From positions 124,001-188,000 of the forward strand of contig NZ_JACHJN010000004.1 in assembly GCF_014203665.1 (NCBI RefSeq): a stretch of DNA of 64,000 bases, read 5' to 3'. Numbering within the stretch: position 1 is the first letter of the stretch; each line of letters starts with the position of its first letter. The translations under genes and the position numbers were made by a program. Below, piece by piece: positions 1 through 9,355 of this stretch. The stretch comes from Saccharothrix tamanrassetensis (GTDB lineage Bacteria > Actinomycetota > Actinomycetes > Mycobacteriales > Pseudonocardiaceae). Under the pieces are notes generated by a model that worked only from the letters and a program-made list of their open reading frames with translations, was not told the origin of the DNA and searched no databases.

Positions 1-7
1 CCCGGCG

Positions 8-631
8 TCAGCGGCCGAGGAGGGGTTCCGCGGCGACCCGGGTGTCGGTCTCGGCGACCGGACGCAGCACGCCCAAGCGCGCGTCGTCCACCAGCTGCGG
101 TGCGACGGCGGGTGTGGGCGGCGGGGTGGAGCCCTGGGCCGGCACGGGTGCCGAGTCCTCGCTGCCGGGGACGACCAGTGCGAGGGCGCCGAGCATCAGG
201 CCGGACACGACCACGCCCGCGCCTTGCCGGGCGCGGCGGCTGCCGAACCGGCTGCCGGTGCCGAACGGGCGGCTCTGGCCGAGGACCGGGCCGGTGCCGA
301 ACGCCGCGGCGCGGTCCGGGCGCTGCACGGCGACCAGTTGGCCGTCCTCGGTGACCGCGAGGCCGTCCGGTGCGCTGGGGAGGTCGACCTCCTGCGGGAT
401 CGCGCCGAGCCTGGCCAGCAGGCCGGCCGGGGCGCACGGGGTCTCGGCCGCGCGCACGGCGGAGCGCGCCTGCTGCTGGGAGTAGGCCTCCGCGGCGCAG
501 AACGGGCAGCGCGCCAGGTGCGCGGACGCCCGGCCGTGGGCCGAAGCCGACAGCTCGCCGTCGACGAAGGCGACGACCGCGTCGGGCAGCAGGTGCTGCT
601 CGGACAGTCCCCAACCTCGCAGATCGGTCAT
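8..631 (-). CDS. rseA: Anti-sigma factor of SigE, RseA-like
   Basis: A 207-residue membrane-anchored anti-sigma factor that should hold the adjacent ECF sigma factor inactive. The N-terminal ~55 residues carry the zinc-binding anti-sigma signature: a His followed by C-P-F-C in [11 protein letters not shown] (H-x3-C-x2-C). One hydrophobic segment (about residues 137-155, [16 protein letters not shown]) would cross the membrane, followed by a Pro/Ala-rich outer tail. Its ATG overlaps the sigE stop as ATGA, so the two are translationally coupled. The sigE-rseA order with a divergent O-methyltransferase matches Rv1220c-Rv1222 of M. tuberculosis. The expected downstream htrA would lie beyond the left edge. 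Confidence 0.85.
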   Translation of the reverse strand: MTDLRGWGLSEQHLLPDAVVAFVDGELSASAHGRASAHLARCPFCAAEAYSQQQARSAVRAAETPCAPAGLLARLGAIPQEVDLPSAPDGLAVTEDGQLVAVQRPDRAAAFGTGPVLGQSRPFGTGSRFGSRRARQGAGVVVSGLMLGALALVVPGSEDSAPVPAQGSTPPPTPAVAPQLVDDARLGVLRPVAETDTRVAAEPLLGR

Positions 632-1200
632 GCAGAGTCCTCCTGAACCAGACCCCGACGGCGTTCCAGTGCGGCACGCAGGGCCTGTCGGCCCCGGTGG
701 ATCCTGCTCCTCACGGTACCCAGTTTCACCCCGAGGGTCGCGCCGATCTCCTCGTACGACAGACCTTCGACGTCACACAACACTACTGCGGCGCGGAAGT
801 CCGGCGGCAACTCGTCGAGCGCGGCCTGGAGGTCCGGGTCGAGGTGGGTGTCGGTGTAGACCTGCTCCGGGCTCGGGTCATCGCCCGCGAGCCGCTCGGC
901 GTCCTCGGGCAGCCCTTCCATGCGGAACTTGGAGCGACGGCGGACCATGTCCAGGAACAGGTTCGTGGTGATGCGGTGCAGCCAGCCTTCGAACGTGCCC
1001 GGCTGGTACGACGCGAGCGAGCGGAACACCCGGACGAACGTCTCCTGGGTGAGGTCCTCGGCGTCGTGCTGGTTCCCGCTGAGGCGGTAGGCCAGTCGGT
1101 ACACCCGGTCGGCGTGGTCGCGGACGACCTGGTCCCACGTCGGCACGATCCATTCCGTGTCGTCGATGGGCGCGGTGGCGGTATACGGCTGCGTTGGCAT
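628..1200 (-). CDS. sigE: ECF RNA polymerase sigma factor, SigE-like
   Basis: A 190-residue extracytoplasmic-function sigma factor. Region 2 is seen around [14 protein letters not shown] and [10 protein letters not shown], and region 4 with the helix-turn-helix in [20 protein letters not shown]. The chosen start ([11 protein letters not shown]) is the last ATG before region 2; the open frame runs much further upstream, but that part lies opposite the O-methyltransferase. It directs transcription of envelope and oxidative stress genes in relatives. It is coupled to rseA by a 4-base overlap. The upstream region carries three TCTCAG-type repeats spaced 11 bp apart, described separately, which suggests control by an OmpR-family regulator. 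Confidence 0.9.
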   Translation of the reverse strand: MPTQPYTATAPIDDTEWIVPTWDQVVRDHADRVYRLAYRLSGNQHDAEDLTQETFVRVFRSLASYQPGTFEGWLHRITTNLFLDMVRRRSKFRMEGLPEDAERLAGDDPSPEQVYTDTHLDPDLQAALDELPPDFRAAVVLCDVEGLSYEEIGATLGVKLGTVRSRIHRGRQALRAALERRRGLVQEDSA

Positions 1201-1323
1201 CGGGCGGTGAAGCACCTCCAGTGGGCTGTCTGCCCTGCTGCACGGTCCAACGCTCGCTGCGGCTCGCGTGTTCCCGTGGGGTCCTGCGTGGCACCAAGCG
1301 TGCCGGTCCCGCTTATAACCATC

Positions 1324-1351
1324 GTGAGAGTCGGCTGAGAGCACGCTGAGA
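1324..1351 (-). promoter_or_regulatory. Three 11-bp-spaced TCTCAG/TCTCAC repeats upstream of sigE
   Basis: Read on the minus strand there is TCTCAG at 1351-1346, TCTCAG at 1340-1335 and TCTCAC at 1329-1324, each separated by 5 bases, that is one helical turn. They lie 124-151 bases upstream of the sigE start and point towards it. The sequence 1351-1333 matches 45199-45217 next to a two-component regulator in 18 of 19 positions. Helically phased direct repeats are typical OmpR-family binding sites. In M. tuberculosis the MprA regulator binds tandem repeats upstream of sigE. Confidence 0.6.
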
Positions 1352-1407
1352 ATTCCGGTGCACGGGAGATTCACCCGATCCGCCGCGTCCGGCGTTAACC
1401 TCTCGCT

Positions 1408-2034
1408 GTGGATGCGCCGGTGCGCGAGTACGTGGAGCGCTACCTGCCCGAGGACGCCGTGATCACGGCCGCCCGGGCGCGTGGCGTCGAGTTGGGCTGT
1501 GTGCCGATCGGCTCCGGCGGCGGCGCGGCCCTGCGGTTCCTGGCGACCGCGTTGCAGGCCAAGGCCGTGGTGGAGGTCGGCACGGGTGCCGGGGTGGGCG
1601 CGCTGTACCTGCTCGGCGGCATGCCCGCGGCGGGCGTGCTGACCTCGATCGACGTGCAGCCGGAGCACCAGCGGGCGGCCCGCGTGGCGTTCGCCGAGGC
1701 GGGCATCGCGGTGTCCCGGACCCGACTGATCATGGGGCAGGCGCTGGACGTGCTGCCCCGGCTGACCGACGGCGCGTACGACCTGGTGTTCGTGGACGCG
1801 GCCAAGTCCGAGTACCCGAAGTACCTGCACGAGGGCGTGCGGCTGCTGCGGCCGGGCGGGGTGATCGCGTTCGACAACGTGCTGTGGGGCGGGAAGGTCG
1901 CCGATGCCGCGAACCGCGACCCGGAGACGGTGGCGATGCGGGACGTGGTCCGCTCGGTGCGCGAGGACGACCGGCTGGTGCCGGTGATCCTCCCGCTGGG
2001 GGACGGGCTGCTGGTGGCGGCGAAGTCCCCCTGA
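1408..2034 (+). CDS. Class I SAM-dependent O-methyltransferase (Rv1220c-like)
   Basis: A 208-residue methyltransferase of the COMT/CCoAOMT type. The SAM-binding glycine motif is [16 protein letters not shown] (about residues 54-69), followed by an acidic residue in SIDVQPEHQ and the metal-site region [12 protein letters not shown] (about 130-141), then [10 protein letters not shown], a typical substrate-loop signature. Length is normal for the family. The start is GTG at 1408. It is divergent from sigE, the same arrangement as Rv1220c/Rv1221. The methyl acceptor is not known; family members methylate catechol-like hydroxyls in a metal-dependent manner. Confidence 0.85.
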   Translation: MDAPVREYVERYLPEDAVITAARARGVELGCVPIGSGGGAALRFLATALQAKAVVEVGTGAGVGALYLLGGMPAAGVLTSIDVQPEHQRAARVAFAEAGIAVSRTRLIMGQALDVLPRLTDGAYDLVFVDAAKSEYPKYLHEGVRLLRPGGVIAFDNVLWGGKVADAANRDPETVAMRDVVRSVREDDRLVPVILPLGDGLLVAAKSP

Positions 2035-2064
2035 CCGGGGCATCGCTTTCAGCGGGGCGTCGGG

Positions 2065-2079
2065 TGCTCCGACGGAGCA
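2065..2079 (+). terminator. Weak hairpin after the O-methyltransferase
   Basis: TGCTCC and GGAGCA pair with a 3-base loop, 31 bases after the methyltransferase stop codon. There is no T-tract, so termination is uncertain. Confidence 0.25.
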
Positions 2080-2178
2080 TCGAGCGGGCAGGCCTCCAGG
2101 GCTGATTCGACGCGCCGACCGCGAGGCAGGCAGGCCCCGGCACCGATTCGACGCGGCCCATGGGCCGGAGCGCCGATC

Positions 2179-3144
2179 TCAGGCGGCCGGGCCGAAGCGC
2201 TGGCGGTAGGCGGTGGGCGTCAGACCGGTGCGGCGGCGCAGCTGTGCTCGCAGGTTGGACGCCGAGCCGAGGCCCGACCGGCGGGCGACGACGTCCAGCC
2301 GGGTCTCGCCCCGTTCGAGGAGCACGCGGGCCAGGTCCACTCGTTCGGCGGTCAGCCACGCGAGTGGAGTCGTGCCGAGTTCCTGCTGGAAGCGGCGGTG
2401 CAGGGTGGCGGGGCTCATCGCGGCCCGCGCGGCCAGGTCGGTGACGGTGAACGGCTCGGCCAGGTGTTCCCGGGCCCACCCCAGGACCGGGGCCAGCGAG
2501 GCGTCCCGGACGGGCGGCACCGGCCGCTTCACGAACTGGCGCTGGCCGCCGTCGCGGTGGGCGGCGAAGACCAGCCGGCGGGACACCGTGTTCACGACCT
2601 CCACCCCGTGGTCCTGGCGGATCAGGTGCAGGCCCAGGTCGAGCGCGGCGACGCTGCCGGCGGCGGTGTGGATGTCGCCGTCGTCCACGTACAGGACGTC
2701 CGGGACGAGGGTGACGTCCGGGAACAGCTCCTCGAACAGGTCGGCCCACTGCCAGTGGGTGGTGGCGCGGCGGCCGTCCAGCAGCCCGGCGTGGGCCAGG
2801 GTGAACGCGCCGGTGCAGAAGCTGACCAGGCGGGCGCCTCGGGCGTGCGCGCGGCGGATCGCGTCCAGCAGCTCGTCGGGCGGGCGGACCCACGAGTCGG
2901 GGCGGTTGGACACGATCACCGTGTCGGCCTCGTCCACCGCCGACAGGTCGGGCACGCCGGACAGCGTGAAGAAGCCGGCGTTCATGGTCACGGGACCGGG
3001 CGCGCAGAGCGTGAACGAGTACCAGGGGCGGTCGCCCAGCTCGGGGCGGGCCAGCCCGAACAGCTCGGTGGCCACGCTCATCTCGAACGGGTTCGAGCCG
3101 GTGTCGACGATCATCACGACCCGGTGCGAGGAATCAGGCGACAT
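2179..3144 (-). CDS. GlxA-type transcriptional regulator (DJ-1/PfpI domain plus AraC HTH)
   Basis: A 321-residue regulator. The N-terminal ~180 residues form a DJ-1/PfpI-like class I amidotransferase fold, with the nucleophile-elbow region LVSFCTGAFTLAHAG (about 103-117) including the Cys. The C-terminal ~100 residues are an AraC-type double helix-turn-helix (FTVTDLAARAAMSPATLHRRF, then RLDVVARRSGLGSASNLRAQ and the closing LTPTAYRQRF). Such proteins sense small metabolites and activate nearby genes; the ligand cannot be told. It is divergent from a cupin gene that starts 44 bases away, the most likely target. Confidence 0.85.
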   Translation of the reverse strand: MSPDSSHRVVMIVDTGSNPFEMSVATELFGLARPELGDRPWYSFTLCAPGPVTMNAGFFTLSGVPDLSAVDEADTVIVSNRPDSWVRPPDELLDAIRRAHARGARLVSFCTGAFTLAHAGLLDGRRATTHWQWADLFEELFPDVTLVPDVLYVDDGDIHTAAGSVAALDLGLHLIRQDHGVEVVNTVSRRLVFAAHRDGGQRQFVKRPVPPVRDASLAPVLGWAREHLAEPFTVTDLAARAAMSPATLHRRFQQELGTTPLAWLTAERVDLARVLLERGETRLDVVARRSGLGSASNLRAQLRRRTGLTPTAYRQRFGPAA

Positions 3145-3188
3145 GTGCGATTCCTAGCACTCACCGGGTCGTCGGCAAAGCCCGCAGG

Positions 3189-3578
3189 ATGGCTCTCATG
3201 GAACCGGTGAACATCGACAAGGCCCTGGCCAGCTTCGACGCGCTGTGGAGCCCGCGGATCGTGACGACCGTGAACGACTACGACATCCGCGTGACGAAGC
3301 TGCGGGGCGAGCACCTGTGGCACTCGCACGCCGACACGGACGAGTTCTTCATGGTGATCGACGGCGAGATGGACATCGCGCTGCGGGACCGGACCGTGCA
3401 CATGGGCAAGGGCGACGTGTTCGTGGTGCCGCGCGGCGTCGAGCACAAGCCGTCGTCGGTGTCCGGCGCGCACGTCCTGGTGGTCGAGCCGTCCGGCACG
3501 TCGACCGTCGGGGACCGGCACGAAGAGGTCCCCGACCACGTGGACGAGACCACCGGGCACGCCCTCAAGCTGCCGTGA
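3189..3578 (+). CDS. Cupin-domain protein
   Basis: A 129-residue single-domain cupin. The metal-binding motif 1 is visible as [22 protein letters not shown] (His residues and Glu in the G(X)5HXH(X)3-4E pattern, about residues 42-63), and motif 2 as [14 protein letters not shown] with a C-terminal His (about 75-88). The start could instead be the second ATG at 3198. It stands alone opposite the GlxA-type regulator, with which it shares a promoter region of 44 bases. Function is not predictable; such small cupins include isomerases, dioxygenases and sugar-binding sensors. Its last 14 bases overlap the convergent glgC. Confidence 0.75.
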   Translation: MALMEPVNIDKALASFDALWSPRIVTTVNDYDIRVTKLRGEHLWHSHADTDEFFMVIDGEMDIALRDRTVHMGKGDVFVVPRGVEHKPSSVSGAHVLVVEPSGTSTVGDRHEEVPDHVDETTGHALKLP

Positions 3579-4779
3579 CACCCTTCCCCAGGACTGTGAC
3601 GCCGCCCGCCGAGATGGTGTAGCGCTGCCGGTCCGTGATCGGGTCGACGCCGATCAGCGCCCCGTCCGGGACGACCACGTTCTTGTCCAGGATGGCCCGC
3701 CGCACCACCGCGCCGCGCCCGATCCGCACGCCCGGCAGCAGCACGCTGCCCTGCACCACGGAACCGTTCTCCACCACCACGTCCGAAGACACGACCGAGC
3801 CGTGGATGGTGCCGGAGATGATCGAACCGGGACCGACCATGGAGTCCTCGGCGCTGCCGCCCGCGATGAACTTCGCGGGCGGCAGCGGCGGGGTGGCGGT
3901 GCGGATCGGCCACGCCTGGTTGTAGAGGTTGAACACCGGGTTCACCGACACCAGGTCCATGTGCGCGTCGTAGTAGGCGTCGATGGTCCCCACGTCGCGC
4001 CAGTAGCCGCGGTCGCGGTCGGTCTCGCCCGGGACCACGTTGTCGCTGAAGTCGTAGACGTTCGCGTGGCCCTGGTCGACCATCATGGGGATGATGTCGC
4101 CGCCCATGTCGTGGTCGGAGTCGGGGTTGGCGGCGTCCGCGCGCAGCGCCTCCCGCAAAGCTTCGGTGGTGAACACGTAGTTGCCCATGGAGGCGAACGT
4201 GACGTCCGGGTCGCCCGGCACGTGCGGCGGGTCGGAGGGCTTCTCCAGGAACCGGGTGATCCGGCCGGACTCGTCGGAGTCGATGCAGCCGAACGCCTTG
4301 GCCTCGGTGCGCGGCACCCGGATGCCCGCCACGGTGACGCCCGCGCCGGTCGCGATGTGCTGGTCGACCATCTGGCCGGGGTCCATCCGGTAGACGTGGT
4401 CGGCGCCGAAGATGACCACGTGGTCCGGCTTCTCGTCGTTGACCAGGTTGAGGGACTGGAAGATGGCGTCCGCGCTGCCGGTGTACCAGCGCGGCCCGAG
4501 GCGCTGCTGGGCGGGCACCGGCGTGACGTACTGGCCGAGGACGTTGGACAGCCGCCACGTGGTCGAGATGTGCCGGTCCAGCGAATGCGATTTGTACTGC
4601 GTCAACACGCACAGCCGGACGAAACCGGCGTTGACGAGGTTGGACAGCACGAAGTCGACCAGCCGGTAGTTACCGCCGAAGGGCACCGCGGGCTTTGCCC
4701 GGTCGGCGGTCAACGGCCACAGCCGTTTGCCTTCGCCACCGGCGAGGACAATTCCTAGTACGTGCGGTTGCCCTTTCAC
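3565..4779 (-). CDS. glgC: Glucose-1-phosphate adenylyltransferase
   Basis: A 404-residue ADP-glucose pyrophosphorylase, making ADP-glucose from glucose-1-phosphate and ATP for glycogen or maltose-1-phosphate synthesis. The nucleotidyltransferase motif [20 protein letters not shown] occupies about residues 14-33, and [10 protein letters not shown] and FASMGNYVF follow. The C-terminal half is a left-handed beta-helix ([20 protein letters not shown], then [20 protein letters not shown]). Length is normal. The GTG start was chosen because the motif lies close behind it. It is divergent from glgM across 95 bases, as in mycobacteria. Confidence 0.95.
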   Translation of the reverse strand: MKGQPHVLGIVLAGGEGKRLWPLTADRAKPAVPFGGNYRLVDFVLSNLVNAGFVRLCVLTQYKSHSLDRHISTTWRLSNVLGQYVTPVPAQQRLGPRWYTGSADAIFQSLNLVNDEKPDHVVIFGADHVYRMDPGQMVDQHIATGAGVTVAGIRVPRTEAKAFGCIDSDESGRITRFLEKPSDPPHVPGDPDVTFASMGNYVFTTEALREALRADAANPDSDHDMGGDIIPMMVDQGHANVYDFSDNVVPGETDRDRGYWRDVGTIDAYYDAHMDLVSVNPVFNLYNQAWPIRTATPPLPPAKFIAGGSAEDSMVGPGSIISGTIHGSVVSSDVVVENGSVVQGSVLLPGVRIGRGAVVRRAILDKNVVVPDGALIGVDPITDRQRYTISAGGVTVLGKGVTAA

Positions 4780-4874
4780 GACAACGACCCTAACCGGGCG
4801 GGCACCGGCCCACCAACGCCGAGCGGGCGCGGACTCCGGCCGTCCACCCGGACACCCGGCGGTCCGGGGTTACC

Positions 4875-6044
4875 GTGGGCGACGTGCGAATTGGACTGCT
4901 GACACGGGAGTACCCGCCGGAGGTCTACGGCGGGGCGGGGGTGCACGTCGGTTTCCTGGTGCCGAGGTTGCGCGAACTGGTGGACGTGGAGGTGCACGCC
5001 TTCGGCGGGCCCCGCCCGGACGCCCTGGCGCACAACCCGGTTCCGGGCCTGGCCGAGGCGAACCCCGCGTTGGGCGTGCTGTCGGCGGACCTGGGGATCG
5101 CCGCCGCGCTGGGTGGCGTGCAGGTCGCGCACTCGCACACCTGGTACGCCAACCTGGCCGGGCACCTGGCGAAGCTGCTCCACGGCATCCCCCACGTGGT
5201 CACCGCGCACTCGCTGGAGCCGCGGCGGCCGTGGAAGGCCGAGCAGCTGGGCGGCGGGTACCGGATCTCGTCGTGGGTGGAGCGCACCGCGTACGAGGCG
5301 GCGGACGCGATCATCGCGGTCAGCGAGGGGATGCGGGCCGACGTGCTGGACTGCTACCCCGCGCTGGACCCGGCCAGGGTGCACGTGGTGCGCAACGGCA
5401 TCGACACGGTGATGTACCACCCGGTGTCGGAGACGGACGCGTTGGCGCGGTACGGGATCGACCCGTCGCGGCCGATCGTGACCTTCGTCGGGCGGATCAC
5501 CCGGCAGAAGGGCGTCGGGCACCTGGTCGCGGCGGCGCACCGGATCTCGCACGACGCGCAGGTCGTGCTGTGCGCGGGTGCGCCGGACACGCCGGAGATC
5601 GCCGAGGAGACCCGGGCCGCGGTGGCGGAGCTGGCCGCTGCGCGACCGGGCGTGGTCTGGATCCGGGAGATGCTGCCGACCACCGACGTGCGGCAGATCC
5701 TGAGCCACTCGGCGGTGTTCGTGTGCCCGTCGGTGTACGAGCCGCTGGGGATCGTGAACCTGGAGGCGATGGCCTGCGGGACGGCCGTCGTGGCGTCGGA
5801 CGTCGGCGGCATCCCGGAGGTGGTGGACCACGGCCGGACCGGGCTGCTGGTGCACTACGACGCGACGGACGAGGAGGCGTTCCGGGTCGGGCTGGCGGAC
5901 GCGGTGAACGAGGTGCTGGGTGATCCGGCGCGGGCCCGTGCGTTCGGGCTGGCGGGCCGGGAGCGGGCGGAGCGGGAGTTCTCCTGGGCTTCGGTGGCCT
6001 CGTCGACCGTGGACGTGTACCGGGCGGCCCTCGAACAGCGTTGA
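4875..6044 (+). CDS. glgM: Actinobacterial GT4 glycogen synthase / maltose-1-phosphate synthase
   Basis: A 389-residue GT4-family glycosyltransferase with LLTREYPPEVYGGAGVHV at the N terminus and the C-terminal donor-binding segment VCPSVYEPLGIVNLEAMACG (E-x7-E motif, about residues 282-301). It is the homologue of Rv1212c, once called GlgA and now known to form alpha-maltose-1-phosphate from ADP-glucose for the GlgE pathway; whether this one does the same is inferred from family and context. The start is GTG at 4875, with a second GTG at 4884 (MRIGLL) equally good by similarity. It is divergently paired with glgC. Confidence 0.9.
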   Translation: MGDVRIGLLTREYPPEVYGGAGVHVGFLVPRLRELVDVEVHAFGGPRPDALAHNPVPGLAEANPALGVLSADLGIAAALGGVQVAHSHTWYANLAGHLAKLLHGIPHVVTAHSLEPRRPWKAEQLGGGYRISSWVERTAYEAADAIIAVSEGMRADVLDCYPALDPARVHVVRNGIDTVMYHPVSETDALARYGIDPSRPIVTFVGRITRQKGVGHLVAAAHRISHDAQVVLCAGAPDTPEIAEETRAAVAELAAARPGVVWIREMLPTTDVRQILSHSAVFVCPSVYEPLGIVNLEAMACGTAVVASDVGGIPEVVDHGRTGLLVHYDATDEEAFRVGLADAVNEVLGDPARARAFGLAGRERAEREFSWASVASSTVDVYRAALEQR

Positions 6045-6064
6045 GTGATCGCTCATCGTCACCA

Positions 6065-6080
6065 TGTGATGTGCGTCACG
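6065..6080. promoter_or_regulatory. CRP/GlxR-like site upstream of the lipoprotein gene
   Basis: TGTGA-N6-TCACG, a near-perfect match to the CRP-family half-sites (TGTGA-N6-TCACA), 70 bases upstream of the lipoprotein start and 21 bases past glgM. Similar sites occur at 19814 and 19882. Confidence 0.4.
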
Positions 6081-6149
6081 TCAGGTCGTAGCAACCCGAT
6101 CGGGTGGTGACCGCCTTTAACCAGTAGGGGATCAACTACTGGGGGTCAC

Positions 6150-7616
6150 ATGCGGTGGGTTGTGGTCGCGGTGGCCGTGCTGGCCATGGCCGGGTGCGGG
6201 GCGGCTCCGGTGCGGTCGTCCGCCCCGGTGCCGCTCACCTTCGAGGGTCGCCCGGTCGTGGATCCGCAGGGGCTTCAGATGCGGGCCGAGGCGGAGCTGA
6301 GCTACACGTTGAGCTTCGGGTACGTAGCGCGCGCCGGGCAGGAGGCGGTCAACTGCTGGTTCGCCCGGACCGGCGCGGAGTCCGAGGTGGACAGCCGGTT
6401 GTGGTGCGGTCCGGTGCAGGTGCCGGGCACCGCGGCGGCCACGGACTGGGTGCCGGTGCCGCTGAAGGAGGTCGAGCGCGGCGACGCCGGCGTCCGGCTG
6501 GAGGTGCAGCCGCCGCAGGTGCCGGAGCTGGGCAGCCGGAGCACACCGGTGGGCAAGCTGGTCCGCACCGACGGGCGGGAGGCCGAGGCGGACCAGGGGG
6601 TCGGCGAGGCGGGGCCGGACTTCCTCGCGGTGCTGCCGGGTGACGGGGCGGTGGCGGGTGAGCGGTCGGAGGGTGAGCAGTCGGAATCCGAGGCGTCCGA
6701 GGGGCAGGCGTCGGAGGGTGAGGCGTCCGACGGGCAGGCGTCGGAGAGTGGGCGGCAGTTGGGCGAGGCGTCCGCGTGGATCCGGGACGACCAGCTCGCG
6801 GTGCGGCTCACCGGCTACGGGATCCCGGAGTCTTGGCGCACCGAGCAGGGGGAGCTGCGGGCCGAGCACGGGGTGCGGTTGCGGGTGCTGCGGCTGGAGG
6901 TGGAGCGGTTGCGCGAGACGGACTCGGCGTTCCGGCAGACGCCGTGGAGCGGGTGGGTGCCGCAGCCGCCCGAGCTGGCGTTGCAGGTTCCGGGGCGGCG
7001 GCACCAGCTGCCGCTGGAGCGGTTGCCCGAGTCGGGGACGGTGTTCGTGGTCTACACCGTGCCCGAGGCGGGCGGCTCCGAGGAGCTGGTGCTGAACACG
7101 GTCGGCGCGAAGTCGTTGGAGCAGCGGGTGGAGGTGCCGTCCGGGAAGGTGCTGACGGACGGGCCGGCGGTGTTGCGGCGGGGTGTCGGGCCGGCGGGCA
7201 CGTCCGTGTCGCAGCGGGTGAAGCTGGGCGGGCAGGAGGGGACGCTGGAGGTCGAGCGGGTCCGGCTGGGGCGGCAGCGGCCGGTCAGCGCGGACGGTCA
7301 GTACGCGCTGGTGACGGCGTCCGCGCCGGATCGGGCGTTGCTGGAGCTGCGGCTGAGGGGCAAGGGGTTGCCGCAGACCGCCGGGGCGTCGATCACCAAG
7401 GACCTGATCGCGGTGACGTTGCCCGACGGCGGGCGGGCACCGGTGGTGGGGGCTCGATACGGGGGTGACACGTTCCCGGTGGCGCTGGTGGTGGAGGTGC
7501 CGGCGGACGTGCGCTCGGTGGGGGTGTCGGTGGTGTCCGGGCCTGTGACGTTGCCGGTGTTGGGGGAGACGGGGTTCGAGGCTGGTGCGCCGGTGACGGT
7601 TCCGTTGGAGTTTTGA
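6150..7616 (+). CDS. Putative lipoprotein with acidic Ser/Glu repeat linker
   Basis: A 488-residue exported protein of unknown function. The N terminus is a lipoprotein signal: MRWVVVAVAVLAMAGC, with the lipobox Cys at residue 16. After a ~150-residue domain with two Cys (NCWF and LWCG), residues about 170-200 form a degenerate hexad repeat of the SEGEAS/SEGQAS/SDGQAS type, an acidic flexible linker. A beta-rich domain follows to the C terminus. The gene follows a CRP-like site and has no close downstream partner. I do not recognise the family; a cell-wall-associated role is only a guess. Confidence 0.7.
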   Translation: MRWVVVAVAVLAMAGCGAAPVRSSAPVPLTFEGRPVVDPQGLQMRAEAELSYTLSFGYVARAGQEAVNCWFARTGAESEVDSRLWCGPVQVPGTAAATDWVPVPLKEVERGDAGVRLEVQPPQVPELGSRSTPVGKLVRTDGREAEADQGVGEAGPDFLAVLPGDGAVAGERSEGEQSESEASEGQASEGEASDGQASESGRQLGEASAWIRDDQLAVRLTGYGIPESWRTEQGELRAEHGVRLRVLRLEVERLRETDSAFRQTPWSGWVPQPPELALQVPGRRHQLPLERLPESGTVFVVYTVPEAGGSEELVLNTVGAKSLEQRVEVPSGKVLTDGPAVLRRGVGPAGTSVSQRVKLGGQEGTLEVERVRLGRQRPVSADGQYALVTASAPDRALLELRLRGKGLPQTAGASITKDLIAVTLPDGGRAPVVGARYGGDTFPVALVVEVPADVRSVGVSVVSGPVTLPVLGETGFEAGAPVTVPLEF

Positions 7617-7639
7617 GGGTGGCTGGTGGTGACCTCGAA

Positions 7640-7657
7640 GCGTCCTTGCCGGACGGG
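7640..7657. repeat. Hairpin repeat, copy A
   Basis: GCGTCCTTGCCGGACGGG, with stem CGTCC/GGACG around a 5-base loop. It is 24 bases after the lipoprotein stop and differs by one base from copies B and C. Confidence 0.5.
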
Positions 7658-7707
7658 GGGGTGGCTCGAAGGGTGGCCTCGCTGGGCAAGGTCTGGAGGG
7701 CGTAAGG

Positions 7708-7727
7708 GCGTCCTCGCCGGACGGGCA
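7708..7727. repeat. Hairpin repeat, copy B
   Basis: GCGTCCTCGCCGGACGGGCA, an exact 20-base match in inverted orientation to copy C at 17319-17338. It contains the same CGTCC/GGACG stem. The 226-base stretch 7617-7842 between the lipoprotein and pepA holds only these two copies; no gene was seen in it. Confidence 0.55.
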
Positions 7728-7842
7728 GGCCATACGGGGATGACACGCAGGGCAGAGGTGTGCACGGGGCGCGCAGGCCCTGGGCAGGGGTGTGCGCGGG
7801 GCGCGCGGCTGAACCGCAGGTGTGGCGGGGTGTGGTGGTGGG

Positions 7843-9264
7843 TTAGGGCTGGTGGTAGTGCTCGGCCAGGGCTACGAGGGTTCGGGTGGCGAAGCCGGTG
7901 GCGCCGGGGACTACTTCGGCGTAGGTCTTGTCGGCTCGGGCGGGGCCGGCGATGTCCAGGTGGGCCCAGGGGACGCCGTTGGTGAACTCCCGCAGGAACA
8001 GGGCTGCCGTGATCCCGCCCGGTCCCGGTGGGCATTGGCGGAGGTCGGCGAGGTCGCTCTGCACGTCGTCGGCGAGATCTTCCGGCAGCGGCATCCGCCA
8101 CCATGCCTCGCCGGTTCGGGTGCCTGCCTCGGTGAGTTGGGCGGCCAGGTCGTCGCTGGTGGCGAAGAGCCCTCCGGTGCGTACGCCGAGGCTTACCTTC
8201 ATCGCTCCGGTCAGCGTCGCCACGTCCACCAGGGCGTCGGGCTTCAGGTTCCGCACCGCGTACGCGATGGCGTCGGCGAGTACCAGGCGGCCCTCGGCGT
8301 CGGTGTTGGTGACCTCGGTGGTGGTGCCGCCGTAGTGGCGGATCACGTCGCCTGGGCGGTAGGCGGTGCCGGACACGTGGTTCTCCGCGCACGGGACGAG
8401 GCCGGTCACCCTGATCGGCAGGCTTCGGCGGGCGATGGCGATCACGGCCGCGATCACGGCCGCGCCGCCCGCCATGTCCGTGCGCATCAGGTGCATCCCG
8501 TCGGCCGGCTTGACGGAGATGCCGCCCGTGTCGAACGTGATGCCCTTGCCGACGAGCACCAGGTGAGGGGCATCGGGGGCGCCGTTCCAGGTCAGGTGCA
8601 CCAGCCGTGGTGGCCTGGCCGAGCCGTTGCCGACCGCCAGCACGCCGCCGAAGCCCTCGCGGGTCAGCCAGTTCTCGTCCCGCACCTCGACCTCCAGGCC
8701 GGGGACGGTCCCGGCCAGCTTGGCCGCTGTCGTCGCCAGCCAGGCCGGGTCCTTCACGTTGGCCGGGGAGTTGGCCAGGTCCCTGGTCAGGGCGGTCGCG
8801 GTGGCCAGGTCGACGGCTCGGCGGACCTCGTCGGGCGAGGGGGCGCCCACCAGGCGCAGCGACTTGAGCCGCTTGGGCGCTTCCTCGTTGGTGACCCGGT
8901 AGCGGTAGCCACCCAGGAGCAGGCCCAGGACGAACGGCTGGACGTCCGCCGTGTCGGTCAGCCGCACGTCGAACGTCGTGCCGCCGTCCCCCTCCGCGTC
9001 GCCCTGCAGCGCCCTCGCCAGGGACGCGCCTGCCGTGCGCCAGTCGGCCGGACTGCCCTCCCCCACGCCCAGCACCCAGTGCCCGTTCCGCTTGTGGGTC
9101 GTGCCCGCCTTGCCGGTGACCTCCTCGGTCACCTCCACGTCCGCACCGCCCGGGCCCAGGACGGGTGGTTCGCCGGGACTGGCCAGGACCACCCGGCCCA
9201 CACCGCGCCGGAGGGTGTCGGCCACCTCGACGGCGACCAGCGGGGTGGGCACGGGCAGGCGCAC
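7843..9264 (-). CDS. pepA: Leucyl aminopeptidase (M17 family)
   Basis: A 473-residue cytosolic di-metal aminopeptidase that removes N-terminal residues, with a role in peptide turnover. The catalytic core is intact: VGKGITFDTGGISVKP (Lys and Asp ligands), MRTDMAGGAAV and the family signature NTDAEGRLVLAD. The open frame extends further upstream, but GTG at 9264 is preceded by GAGGAG six bases away and opens the family-typical N-terminal domain, so it was chosen. It ends before the hairpin-repeat region and follows the DUF3117 gene on the same strand. Confidence 0.95.
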   Translation of the reverse strand: MRLPVPTPLVAVEVADTLRRGVGRVVLASPGEPPVLGPGGADVEVTEEVTGKAGTTHKRNGHWVLGVGEGSPADWRTAGASLARALQGDAEGDGGTTFDVRLTDTADVQPFVLGLLLGGYRYRVTNEEAPKRLKSLRLVGAPSPDEVRRAVDLATATALTRDLANSPANVKDPAWLATTAAKLAGTVPGLEVEVRDENWLTREGFGGVLAVGNGSARPPRLVHLTWNGAPDAPHLVLVGKGITFDTGGISVKPADGMHLMRTDMAGGAAVIAAVIAIARRSLPIRVTGLVPCAENHVSGTAYRPGDVIRHYGGTTTEVTNTDAEGRLVLADAIAYAVRNLKPDALVDVATLTGAMKVSLGVRTGGLFATSDDLAAQLTEAGTRTGEAWWRMPLPEDLADDVQSDLADLRQCPPGPGGITAALFLREFTNGVPWAHLDIAGPARADKTYAEVVPGATGFATRTLVALAEHYHQP

Positions 9265-9302
9265 TGGTACTCCTCGGCAGGGGTTTTCTGGACGAAGTGA
9301 TG

Positions 9303-9328
9303 CCCCGGTTCCACTGTGGAAACCGGGG
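9303..9328 (-). terminator. Hairpin between the DUF3117 gene and pepA
   Basis: CCCCGGTT pairs with AACCGGGG and an inner CCA/TGG extends the stem with a one-base bulge. It lies 28 bases after the DUF3117 stop and just upstream of pepA. No T-tract follows. Confidence 0.5.
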
Positions 9329-9355
9329 CTTCGACGATTTCTCGCTCCGGCTGGG

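Noticed and set aside
1201-2043. A longer SigE reading upstream of the chosen ATG
   Set aside because: The extension lies opposite the O-methyltransferase and has no sigma-factor features.
6132-7733. A long minus-strand frame opposite the lipoprotein gene
   Set aside because: Composition is typical of an antisense shadow; the plus-strand gene has a signal peptide and lipobox.
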